33,023 nt of DNA from a virus. The position numbers were made by a program, and so were the translations under genes. Below the pieces are notes generated by a model. That model saw only the letters and a program-made list of their open reading frames with translations. It had not been told where the DNA came from and ran no database searches. Positions 13,036 to 18,472 of this stretch are shown piece by piece (the first letter of the stretch is position 1; each line of letters opens with the position of its first letter). The stretch covers positions 1-33,023 of IMG/VR virus record IMGVR_UViG_3300045997_000109. One strand, 5' to 3'.

Positions 13036-13218
13036 CTACGCGTCAGCCCGGGCACGGGCCAGCGATTCGATGTCGGCCCTATCGAACAGGTACGGGCCGT
13101 TCTTCTGCGGCAGCTTCATAGCCGGCGCGAGGCGTTCCTCGCTGATCCAGCGGTACAGCGTGGCCTTGTCGATGTCGAGCAGCCGGCAGGCTTCTTTTGT
13201 GCCGATCAAGTTCTGCAT
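13036..13218 (-). CDS. Excisionase-like helix-turn-helix protein
   Basis: A 60-residue protein. Almost all of it is a MerR-type winged helix as in excisionase-family DNA-binding proteins: TKEACRLLDIDKATLYRWI is the helix-turn-helix and RLAPAMKLPQKNGPYLFDRADI the wing. Such proteins steer integrase to excision or act as small transcription regulators. It has its own promoter, a strong AAAGGAGG ribosome site and a terminator hairpin, so it is a separate unit. No integrase is nearby, so a regulator role is as likely as excision. Confidence 0.8.
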   Translation of the reverse strand: MQNLIGTKEACRLLDIDKATLYRWISEERLAPAMKLPQKNGPYLFDRADIESLARARADA

Positions 13219-13260
13219 GGTGTGTTCCCTCCTTTCCGGGGTCGAGGTCGAGCACGTTTC

Positions 13261-13280
13261 ACGCTAGCACGCGGTGCGCT
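13261..13280 (-). promoter_or_regulatory. Extended -10 promoter before the excisionase-like gene
   Basis: TGCTAGCGT on the minus strand (-10 TAGCGT at 13261-13266) with GCGCACCGCG just upstream. No good -35 is seen. Sixteen of the surrounding bases match the promoter at 9558-9577. Confidence 0.55.
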
Positions 13281-13428
13281 ACAGCGCGCCGAGCAGCGCC
13301 AGTATCAGCAGCAGCAGCAGCGGGGCCAGGGCTACCGTCGCCCATGCCTCTTGCTGCGCCGGCCGGGGCGGGCAGCGCCACAGCCCGATACAGCCGGCGA
13401 GGGCCAGGGCGGCCAGCGCGGCGGTCAC
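13279..13428 (-). CDS. Small two-helix membrane protein (49 residues)
   Basis: Starts at GTG 13428, overlapping the preceding stop as GTGA. It reads MTAALAALALAGCIGLWRC, a polar PPRPAQQEAWA loop, and LAPLLLLLILALLGAL. Two hydrophobic segments would make a hairpin in the membrane. The stop lies within the promoter of the following gene. Candidate roles are a second holin-like protein or a partner of the zinc-ribbon membrane protein upstream; neither is proven. Confidence 0.65.
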   Translation of the reverse strand: MTAALAALALAGCIGLWRCPPRPAQQEAWATVALAPLLLLLILALLGAL

Positions 13429-13766
13429 GATTCACCCGCGATCAGCCGCTCGCGTTTGGCGACGGGGCTGCCCGGGTGGGCATACCCGCCGTTATTCATG
13501 CAATCGCGGCAGATGTAGCGGTTAAACGTGGTCCACACCATGACGGTGTGGTCGGTGCAGTCGCACTCGGGGCACCAGTGCCGGACGGCCGGCCGGCGCG
13601 GCAGCGGGGTCGCTGGCCGGCCGCGCGCCGGCACGTATACCGGCGACGCGGGGGTGCTGGCCGGCGGCCGCTTGGCGAAATGATCGACCACGGCCGCCAG
13701 GGCGGCGACGCCGCCGACCACAAGCGTTATCAGAATCAGCGACGCCGCTGCAGTCGAGGCCATCAT
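13425..13766 (-). CDS. Membrane-anchored zinc-ribbon protein
   Basis: A 113-residue protein. Residues 7-28 (AASLILITLVVGGVAALAAVV) form a membrane helix. After a proline-rich spacer, residues 64-92 hold CPECDC and CRDC, a four-cysteine zinc ribbon, facing the cytoplasm or the outside. Its start overlaps the preceding stop and its own stop overlaps the next start. Two adjacent ATG codons are possible (13766 and 13763). Function unknown; part of an envelope-linked set with its neighbours. Confidence 0.7.
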   Translation of the reverse strand: MMASTAAASLILITLVVGGVAALAAVVDHFAKRPPASTPASPVYVPARGRPATPLPRRPAVRHWCPECDCTDHTVMVWTTFNRYICRDCMNNGGYAHPGSPVAKRERLIAGES

Positions 13767-13939
13767 TTCGGCGTTCCGAGGTCGTATAGCTCGAGGCCGG
13801 CGCTGTAGACACGCTCGACTAGGGCCTTGTCGCCGCCGTAAAGCTCGATGATGTTGGCGGCGTGGAAGATCACGCCGGCGCTATCGCGGGCTTGCTTGCG
13901 GGCGCTGGCGGTGCCGTCGGGTAGCTGCAGAGTCGTCAC
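13763..13939 (-). CDS. Small protein of unknown function (58 residues)
   Basis: Starts at GTG 13939, overlapping the preceding stop as GTGA, and its stop overlaps the next ATG as ATGA, so it fills the space between two genes exactly. The product reads MTTLQLPDGTASARKQARD and continues to LVERVYSAGLELYDLGTPK. It looks like one strand followed by helices. The double coupling is the main evidence that it is translated. No family recognised. Confidence 0.7.
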   Translation of the reverse strand: MTTLQLPDGTASARKQARDSAGVIFHAANIIELYGGDKALVERVYSAGLELYDLGTPK

Positions 13940-14334
13940 GCCACCGCGCCCATGATGTAGCCGGGTTCGTCGGGCAATACGGTGTCGTCGGTGACCGGAT
14001 AGGTTTCGGGGCCGATCTGGAACTCGGGCACCACGTGCGCCGGGTAGAACGTGCAGCTACTCGAGTAGTACCCGCCATAGCAGGATGAGCGGGCCGGCGC
14101 GACGTAGGCCGGGGCGTAGAACTCGCGTGCCCGGGTCCAGCTGCCATCAGGGCGGCGGGGGCCGTCGCAGATGATTCGGCTAGTCCAGCGGCCGAGCAGG
14201 CCGCCGTAGAGCCACGGCTGCGATACGCAACCGGGGGTGTCGGCGTGCGCCGGCGCGGGGTGGGTCAGGCCGGCAGCCAGTGCGCCGCCGAGGGCGATTG
14301 CGCCGAGCAGGGCGCGCGTGCGGGTGGTGTTCAT
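13936..14334 (-). CDS. Secreted CDGP-type protein
   Basis: A 132-residue protein. Residues 1-31 are a classic signal peptide (RTRALLGAIALGGALAAGL, cleavage near AHA-DT). The mature part has SRIICDGPRRPDGSWTRARE, matching the CDGP domain of small secreted proteins that I know from mycobacteria, and four to six cysteines that could form disulfides (CVSQ, ICDG, SSCYGGYYSSSC). It would be exported to the cell envelope. A phage copy of a host-type envelope protein suggests capture from the host and a role in the lysogen or in superinfection exclusion, which is inference. GTGA couples it to the next gene. Confidence 0.7.
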   Translation of the reverse strand: MNTTRTRALLGAIALGGALAAGLTHPAPAHADTPGCVSQPWLYGGLLGRWTSRIICDGPRRPDGSWTRAREFYAPAYVAPARSSCYGGYYSSSCTFYPAHVVPEFQIGPETYPVTDDTVLPDEPGYIMGAVA

Positions 14335-14376
14335 GGTTCCTACTTTCGGGTTGGTGGGGTCCTTCTACTGCCTCAT

Positions 14377-14401
14377 GCCCGCCACCTCGAGGGTGACGGG
14401 C
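14377..14401 (-). terminator. Hairpin, module copy 2
   Basis: GCCCGCCACC-TCGAG-GGTGACGGGC, the same as the hairpin at 15695-15719 except for one stem base, which leaves a C-A mismatch. It follows the stop of the gene at 14417. Flanking TTCTACTGCC and GGGGCGGGGCGGG sequences are shared too. Confidence 0.5.
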
Positions 14402-14416
14402 AGGGGGCGGGGCGGG

Positions 14417-14878
14417 CTACCGGGTGGCGCACACGGGGCCGATGCCGGCGGCCTTGCTGTCCTCGTTGGTCAGTTCAGCGCCGCAGCGGACGCAGTAGAC
14501 CAGCAGCCGGCCGGCCTCGGCGTCGGTCAGCAGGGTCGCGCCGGCGAGGTTCACGCGCTTGCCGAGGTAGTCCCACGACAGTCGGCCGCCGGCGGCCGGC
14601 TTGACCGCGATCTGGCCGTACCAGTTGCCGGCCTTGCTGGTCTTGATCCGCACCACGTCGTCGCCGACGCGGTAGAGGCCCTCGGCCGGCGCGGCGGGCT
14701 GGCCGGCGCGGGGGGCGTCGAACAGCGCGGTGATGAGCGCCGAGGCGGTGCCGTTGCGGCCGCCGGTGAGGGCGTCGAGGTCGAAGCCGTTGGCCTCGAG
14801 GTCGAAGGTGCGCTCGGTCAGCAGCCGGCCGATGAGGTCGATCTGCGGGGCGCTCGGGCGGGTGGCGGTTGTGGTCAT
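14417..14878 (-). CDS. Protein with C-terminal zinc ribbon
   Basis: A 153-residue protein from ATG 14878, with a CCGAAAGGA site upstream. Residues 10-60 are helical (QIDLIGRLLTERTFDLEANG). Residues 66-105 look beta-rich (LYRVGDDVVRIKTSKAGNWY). The end, CVRCGAELTNEDSKAAGIGPVC, is the DUF6011-like pattern of two CxxC-type half sites that bind zinc, common in actinobacteriophage and plasmid proteins. The substrate is unknown; binding to nucleic acid is a usual guess. It is the first gene after a strong promoter. Confidence 0.7.
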   Translation of the reverse strand: MTTTATRPSAPQIDLIGRLLTERTFDLEANGFDLDALTGGRNGTASALITALFDAPRAGQPAAPAEGLYRVGDDVVRIKTSKAGNWYGQIAVKPAAGGRLSWDYLGKRVNLAGATLLTDAEAGRLLVYCVRCGAELTNEDSKAAGIGPVCATR

Positions 14879-14914
14879 GGGGGTGTCCTTTCGGGTGTTG
14901 GGGTGGTGAGAACA

Positions 14915-14943
14915 AATATACACGCGGTGCGCGGTGCGTGCAA
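14915..14943 (-). promoter_or_regulatory. Strong promoter before the 14417-14878 gene
   Basis: TTGCAC (14938-14943), a 17-base spacer and TATATT (14915-14920) on the minus strand, close to the sigma-70/SigA consensus. The spacer GCACCGCGCACCGCGTG carries a CACGC-N10-GCGTG inverted repeat with its flanks. It is nearly identical to the promoter at 12929-12957. Confidence 0.75.
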
Positions 14944-14947
14944 GCAG

Positions 14948-15268
14948 TCAGCACCAGCGGGTGTGATTGCACGGGTTCAGCGGGTTGCGGACGTGCGGGT
15001 GCGGTATGTGCGGCTTCGGCACCACGATGACCGTATTACCGCCCTCGGCGGGCGGTGCCGGCTCGGCGGGCGGCGTCGAGGGTACGGGGGCCGGCGCTTG
15101 AATCGTCACTGTGACGGTAGGCGTCGGGGTGGGCCAGCTGGTCGAGGTCGGCGCGGGCCGGCTCGGGGCCGGCGCGGCGGGTGCGCTGTCGGTGATCGCG
15201 GACAGGATGGCCGCGCCCACCAGGACGATAAGGGCGGTGATCCATCCGGCGCGGGCGTTGTCTGACAT
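14948..15268 (-). CDS. Membrane-anchored or secreted proline-rich protein
   Basis: A 106-residue protein. Residues 8-25 (WITALIVLVGAAILSAI) form one membrane segment or uncleaved signal. The rest is rich in Pro, Ala, Thr and Ser (PTSTSWPTPTPTVTVTIQAP), then PKPHIPHPHVRNPLNPCNHTRWC with several His and two Cys. It would sit outside the membrane. Exported proteins of this kind in temperate phages may alter the infected cell's surface; this is speculation. ATG 15268 follows CCGAAAGGA. Confidence 0.65.
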   Translation of the reverse strand: MSDNARAGWITALIVLVGAAILSAITDSAPAAPAPSRPAPTSTSWPTPTPTVTVTIQAPAPVPSTPPAEPAPPAEGGNTVIVVPKPHIPHPHVRNPLNPCNHTRWC

Positions 15269-15315
15269 GGTGAGGGGTTCCTTTCGGGGGTTTAAGGGGG
15301 CTGAAAGCGGCCGGA

Positions 15316-15338
15316 GGTTTATCCACTGTGAATAAACC
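15316..15338. promoter_or_regulatory. Palindrome GGTTTAT-N9-ATAAACC between genes
   Basis: Same arms as the copy at 17496-17518, here with CACTGTG in the middle and with outer GGCCGG/CCGGCC arms (from 15310 to 15347) that would extend an RNA hairpin. It lies between the genes at 15356-15649 and 14948-15268, so it may be an operator, a terminator, or both. The TTATCCAC part resembles a DnaA box, but one copy is weak evidence. Confidence 0.45.
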
Positions 15339-15355
15339 CAACCGGCCCAAGGGGG

Positions 15356-15649
15356 TCAGTACCGGCGGGCGGGGTGTAGCCCGGGCTGCGGCTCGAGCCA
15401 TACCGCGTCGCGGCGGGAGATGGGCAGCGGGTCGATACCCGGGCGGTGCGCCGGCGTGCCTTTTTTGCGAGCCTTGCGGCGCTCGGCGGCCTCGGCCTCT
15501 TTGATGCGCTGCCATTCACGCTCGGCGCGGATACGGCGGCGGCGGCGCGCGGCCTGTTCGGCGGCGGCGGCCTTAGCTTTGGCCTGCGCCTTGCGGGCGG
15601 CCTTGGCGGCCTTGGGGCTGGTGTAGGTGACGGTGACGGGTCGAGCCAT
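15356..15649 (-). CDS. Basic, helical protein of unknown function
   Basis: A 97-residue, strongly basic protein. Residues 10-65 are an alanine/lysine/arginine-rich helix (KAAKAARKAQAKAKAAAAEQ, then RRRRRIRAEREWQRIKEAEA), probably a coiled coil or nucleic-acid-binding arm. The C-terminal part is proline-rich (PLPISRRDAVWLEPQPGLHP). ATG 15649 follows CCGAAAGGA at eight bases. Such proteins are often DNA- or RNA-binding, but no family can be named. Confidence 0.65.
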   Translation of the reverse strand: MARPVTVTYTSPKAAKAARKAQAKAKAAAAEQAARRRRRIRAEREWQRIKEAEAAERRKARKKGTPAHRPGIDPLPISRRDAVWLEPQPGLHPARRY

Positions 15650-15694
15650 TCGGGTGTTTCCTTTCGGGGTTGAGGGGTGGTTCTACTGCCCGTA

Positions 15695-15719
15695 GCCCGT
15701 CACCTCGAGGGTGACGGGC
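15695..15719 (-). terminator. Hairpin, module copy 1
   Basis: Ten-base perfect stem (GCCCGTCACC with GGTGACGGGC) and TCGAG loop, 14 bases past the stop at 15734. No T tract. A near copy lies at 14377-14401 in the same position behind another gene. Confidence 0.55.
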
Positions 15720-15733
15720 AGGGGCGGGGCGGG

Positions 15734-15979
15734 TTAGAGCCGGCCGGCCTCGAGCCGGCGCACGATGTCGGCCTTAGCGTCGGCCAGGGTCGGGTAGGTC
15801 ATCGACAGGACGGCCGCGACGTGGTGCTCGCCGGCAACCATCGAGGTGCGGGTGACGAACGCGTACCACATGCCGGGGGCGGCAGAGTCGGCGGCGCACT
15901 TTTCGATGGTGGCGACGACGGGGCCGATTTGGGTCTTGTACTCGCCGGCGGTGATGCGGCGGTAGGAGAGTGAGCGCAT
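15734..15979 (-). CDS. Small protein of unknown function
   Basis: An 81-residue protein from ATG 15979, preceded by the CCGAAAGG ribosome-site motif seen before several genes here; a longer reading to 16075 would run through the promoter and is rejected. The sequence (RRITAGEYKTQIGPVVATIEKC, MWYAFVTRT, then LADAKADIVRRLEAGR) suggests a small beta sheet with a C-terminal helix. It resembles the small single-domain proteins often found downstream of mycobacteriophage lysis genes. Function unknown. The hairpin at 15695-15719 ends its unit. Confidence 0.7.
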   Translation of the reverse strand: MRSLSYRRITAGEYKTQIGPVVATIEKCAADSAAPGMWYAFVTRTSMVAGEHHVAAVLSMTYPTLADAKADIVRRLEAGRL

Positions 15980-16016
15980 GGTGTGGGCCTTTCGGTTCGG
16001 TGGGTTGGTAGAACCT

Positions 16017-16046
16017 ACCTTACCGTGCGGTGCGCGGTGCACACAA
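16017..16046 (-). promoter_or_regulatory. Promoter of the 15734-15979 gene
   Basis: On the minus strand TTGTGT (16041-16046) and TAAGGT (16017-16022) are 18 bases apart, and the spacer carries the GCACCGCGCACCG core shared by other promoters here. An inverted repeat GGTAG-AAC-CTACC (16007-16019) overlaps the -10 and start point and may be an operator. Confidence 0.6.
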
Positions 16047-16085
16047 GTCCTTACGGTGTGAGGTCGATCACGCAAGGCAGCCGAG

Positions 16086-16105
16086 GGCGGTTACGATATC
16101 GTAAC
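16086..16105. promoter_or_regulatory. Perfect 16-base palindrome, copy 2 of a repeated 20-base sequence
   Basis: GTTACGATATCGTAAC (16090-16105) is a perfect palindrome. With four more bases on its left it is identical over 20 bases to 5588-5607. It is between the holin candidate and the promoter of the gene at 15734-15979, a typical place for a regulator or partition site. Confidence 0.5.
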
Positions 16106-16116
16106 GGTGCGCGAGG

Positions 16117-16518
16117 CTACTTGGGGCGGCGGCGGCCGCCGAGGAAACCGACCACGCCGGCGATGACCGCGCCGACCAGCGAACCGAGCAGCGCCGACAG
16201 CGGGCCGCTGAGGTTCGCGGTGCCCGGGGTGTGGGTCCGCTGCCAGTCGAGCGAGTTAATGATGATGGCGTAGACGGCCGCGCCGGTCAGCGCGAGCACG
16301 GCAATCGAGGCGGTGACGGCCAGTATCAGCACGGTGATAGTCCGTAGCCGGGTGGGGGCCGGCGCGCTGCCGGTGTCATCCTCGTCGGTGGGGGTGTAGT
16401 CCTCGGGCATGGAGGGCGGCGTATCCCAGCCGGCCGGCGGGTAGCTCGGCGGCGTGGCCGGCGGGCCGAGCGGGTCGGCGTCGGCGTTGTCCGGTTCGCG
16501 GGAATGTGTGCCAGCCAT
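16117..16518 (-). CDS. Holin candidate with two membrane helices
   Basis: A 133-residue protein directly after the lysin gene. Residues 1-58 are acidic and proline-rich, likely cytoplasmic. Two hydrophobic segments follow: about 60-87 (ITVLILAVTASIAVLALTG) and about 106-127 (LSALLGSLVGAVIAGVVGFL), with a basic tail GGRRRPK. Small two-helix proteins next to lysins are usually holins that release the lysin into the cell wall space; this is inference from context, as holins share little sequence. A GAAGG ribosome site precedes ATG 16518. The stop is 11 bases from the palindrome at 16086-16105. Confidence 0.65.
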   Translation of the reverse strand: MAGTHSREPDNADADPLGPPATPPSYPPAGWDTPPSMPEDYTPTDEDDTGSAPAPTRLRTITVLILAVTASIAVLALTGAAVYAIIINSLDWQRTHTPGTANLSGPLSALLGSLVGAVIAGVVGFLGGRRRPK

Positions 16519-16597
16519 GGGCGGCCTTCAGTCGAGGGGGCGGGGGGCGGTGCCTCGAGCACACTGTCGGCGGCCTGCGCCGGCATCGTCCTCGAGT

Positions 16598-18472
16598 TTA
16601 CTGCCCGCCGCGCTGCTCGGGGATGATCCGCTCGGCGATGGCGTCGAGCTTGCGGTGTAGCAGGGCCAGGGAATCGACCACGGTCAAGTCGCCTAGTTGC
16701 GGCCAGCCGCGCCCGCCGGGGCCGCGTAGCGACGCCCAAACGTCCTCGAGTAGCTGCCGGTCGGTGCGGCCGTTAGCCGGTGCCGGCAGGATCGGCGGGG
16801 GCACCTCGGCCTCGGCGGCCGGCCGCCGAAACTCGCCGGCCATAGCTTTCGTGACCTCGCCGCGAAACCAGTTCATGTCGAGGTTCCCGGGATCCCATTT
16901 GCCCTGCGCCGCGCCGGCCCATTCTTTATGACCGATGACGTGGCTTGCGGGTAGGCCGAGGCGGGCGGTCAGCGCCGCGCACGTGTCGCGCATCGAGATG
17001 ATTTGCGCGTCGGGCCAGCGTTGGCGCGGGTTGTAGGTGCCGTCGGCCGTGATGTCCGGCCACGCGCACTCTATGCCGATCATGTGCCAGTTCGCGTCGT
17101 TGGTCGGCAGCCACGGGTATGCGCCTCGGCCGGCGTGCCAGCACACGCCCACCGCGACGATAGTGACGGTGCCGTCCGGCGCAATGTGCAGGTTGGCGAG
17201 GGGGCCGTCGAGGTCGGGGCGGCCTCGAGCTATCGACTCGGCCGGCTCGCGGCTGTTGCCGGTGTGGTGGACCATCACGCCGCGTATGTCCTGAAAGTCG
17301 CCGTGTCCTCGGTCTTGCCAGCCGTCGAGGGTGCGGAGCCGGTCGCCGAGGGCCGGCCGTAGCACGTCCTCGAGCCAGATCGGGTCGCCGGTCCAGCCGG
17401 CGCGGGGGGTGGCGGCCACGGGTGTTACCTCCGGTTGTGGGCTGGCCGGCTCGGGGGGTTTATTAGTCCCTAATAACTCGGGGGCCGGCTCGGGCGGTTT
17501 ATAGGTGACCGATAAACCTCCGCGTGCTTCGAGGGTGCCGTCGAACAGCAGCACGTGATACGGGTTGTTGCCGGCTGTTCCCCACTGCGACACCAGAAAC
17601 CGCATACCGCCGTCGCGGTTCAGTTCAGACCCGGGCACGATATAGCCGCCATAGAGTTGCGGGGTGTCCTGCCCGAACGCGTAGTCGATCCGGTTGCAGC
17701 GGGCCGGGTCGGCGAGGTCGTCCGGCGTCGCGGCGGTGACCGCCGTCTGGCAGTACCGCTCGGCGTCGAAGTAGGACAGCACCGCGTTGCCTTGCACGTT
17801 ACGCAGGCACAGTTCGCCGGCGCGGCCGCCAATGATGGGGGTGTCCTCGTTGGGGTGGCCCCACGCCCACCTCGAGCCGTCCCAGCCGTACGGTTCCCAA
17901 CGCCCATAGGGGAATGCGCCGGCGGGGCAGCGCCACAGCCAGATAGGGCGGTCGCGGGCTAGCCCGTTGGTGCCGCAGATGTGCACGTAGTCGCCGAACT
18001 GGTCGAACGTCAGCATGACGTTGCCGGGGTGGCCCGGGTGGCGTAGCTGTAGGAACGGGTCGGTGCGATACCAGGCGCACAGGTCGCGGGATTGCCAGAA
18101 CTCGGTCACGCGTTCGTTGCCGAGGCCTTGGGTCAGCATGACCGCGACGTACCACGTGCCGCGCAGCCAGATGAAGTCGCACGGTAGGACGGTCGAATAG
18201 TCGGGGTTGTTGTGCCCGTAGGGCCACAGCTGCCGGCGGGGCTGCAGGGCGATGCCGGACGGGGTGGGCACGCCGAGCACGTTAAGGTCGGCGTCGTACA
18301 TGACCAGCGACGGGGATTGCCAGTCTTGGCCCCAGCTGAACGAAAAGTTGTCGCCGAACATGAGGGCCAACGCGTTGCGTTGCGGGTCGAAGCGGGCTAT
18401 GCCGAGGTCGGCTAGTTCCATGGCGACGGCCGAGGTGATGCCGGGGCCGGTGACGGGTTTAACGAACGGCAT
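16598..18472 (-). CDS. Two-domain lysin: DUF4185/GH183-like arabinanase plus amidase_2
   Basis: A 624-residue protein. Residues 1-320 match the DUF4185 pattern (LADLGIARFDPQ, LMFGDNFSFSWGQDWQSPSLVMYD, VHICGTNGLARDRP, GELCLRNVQGNAVLSYFDA); members of this family have been shown to be endo-D-arabinanases, GH183, acting on mycobacterial arabinan. A proline linker with two KPPEPA repeats follows (about 320-370). Residues 375-540 are an amidase_2 domain with zinc-ligand candidates His402/His403 (VMVHHTGN), His515 (VIGHKEW) and Asp527 (GKWDPG), cutting the MurNAc-L-alanine bond. The C-terminal 60 residues (RQLLEDVWASLRGPGGRGWPQLG) match a segment common at the end of mycobacteriophage lysins. It could instead be a tail-borne hydrolase. 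Confidence 0.8.
   Translation of the reverse strand: MPFVKPVTGPGITSAVAMELADLGIARFDPQRNALALMFGDNFSFSWGQDWQSPSLVMYDADLNVLGVPTPSGIALQPRRQLWPYGHNNPDYSTVLPCDFIWLRGTWYVAVMLTQGLGNERVTEFWQSRDLCAWYRTDPFLQLRHPGHPGNVMLTFDQFGDYVHICGTNGLARDRPIWLWRCPAGAFPYGRWEPYGWDGSRWAWGHPNEDTPIIGGRAGELCLRNVQGNAVLSYFDAERYCQTAVTAATPDDLADPARCNRIDYAFGQDTPQLYGGYIVPGSELNRDGGMRFLVSQWGTAGNNPYHVLLFDGTLEARGGLSVTYKPPEPAPELLGTNKPPEPASPQPEVTPVAATPRAGWTGDPIWLEDVLRPALGDRLRTLDGWQDRGHGDFQDIRGVMVHHTGNSREPAESIARGRPDLDGPLANLHIAPDGTVTIVAVGVCWHAGRGAYPWLPTNDANWHMIGIECAWPDITADGTYNPRQRWPDAQIISMRDTCAALTARLGLPASHVIGHKEWAGAAQGKWDPGNLDMNWFRGEVTKAMAGEFRRPAAEAEVPPPILPAPANGRTDRQLLEDVWASLRGPGGRGWPQLGDLTVVDSLALLHRKLDAIAERIIPEQRGGQ
17457..17479. promoter_or_regulatory. 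Palindrome GGTTTAT-N9-ATAACTC inside lysin gene
   Basis: A 23-base inverted repeat with the right arm changed from ATAAACC to ATAACTC; the inner bases TTAG/CTAA extend the pairing. It lies in the linker-coding part of the lysin gene and makes two TTA leucine codons in a row, which are rare in GC-rich genomes. It is one of three similar elements. A repressor or other protein site is suspected. Confidence 0.4.
17496..17518. promoter_or_regulatory. Palindrome GGTTTAT-N9-ATAAACC inside lysin gene
   Basis: Perfect seven-base arms around nine bases (AGGTGACCG), 39 bases from the previous copy and in the same linker-coding stretch. The repeated KPPEPA peptide explains part of the similarity between the two lysin copies, but not the left arms, which encode different residues. 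AT-rich islands like this stand out from the surrounding GC-rich code. Confidence 0.45.

Noticed and set aside
15321-15330. DnaA box at TTATCCAC
   Set aside because: Only one copy, placed inside a palindrome that recurs elsewhere without the DnaA-box bases.
16326-16597. Second small gene overlapping the holin candidate
   Set aside because: The frame starting MPAQAADSVLEAP has shadow-like Pro/Arg composition after entering the holin gene and no ribosome site.
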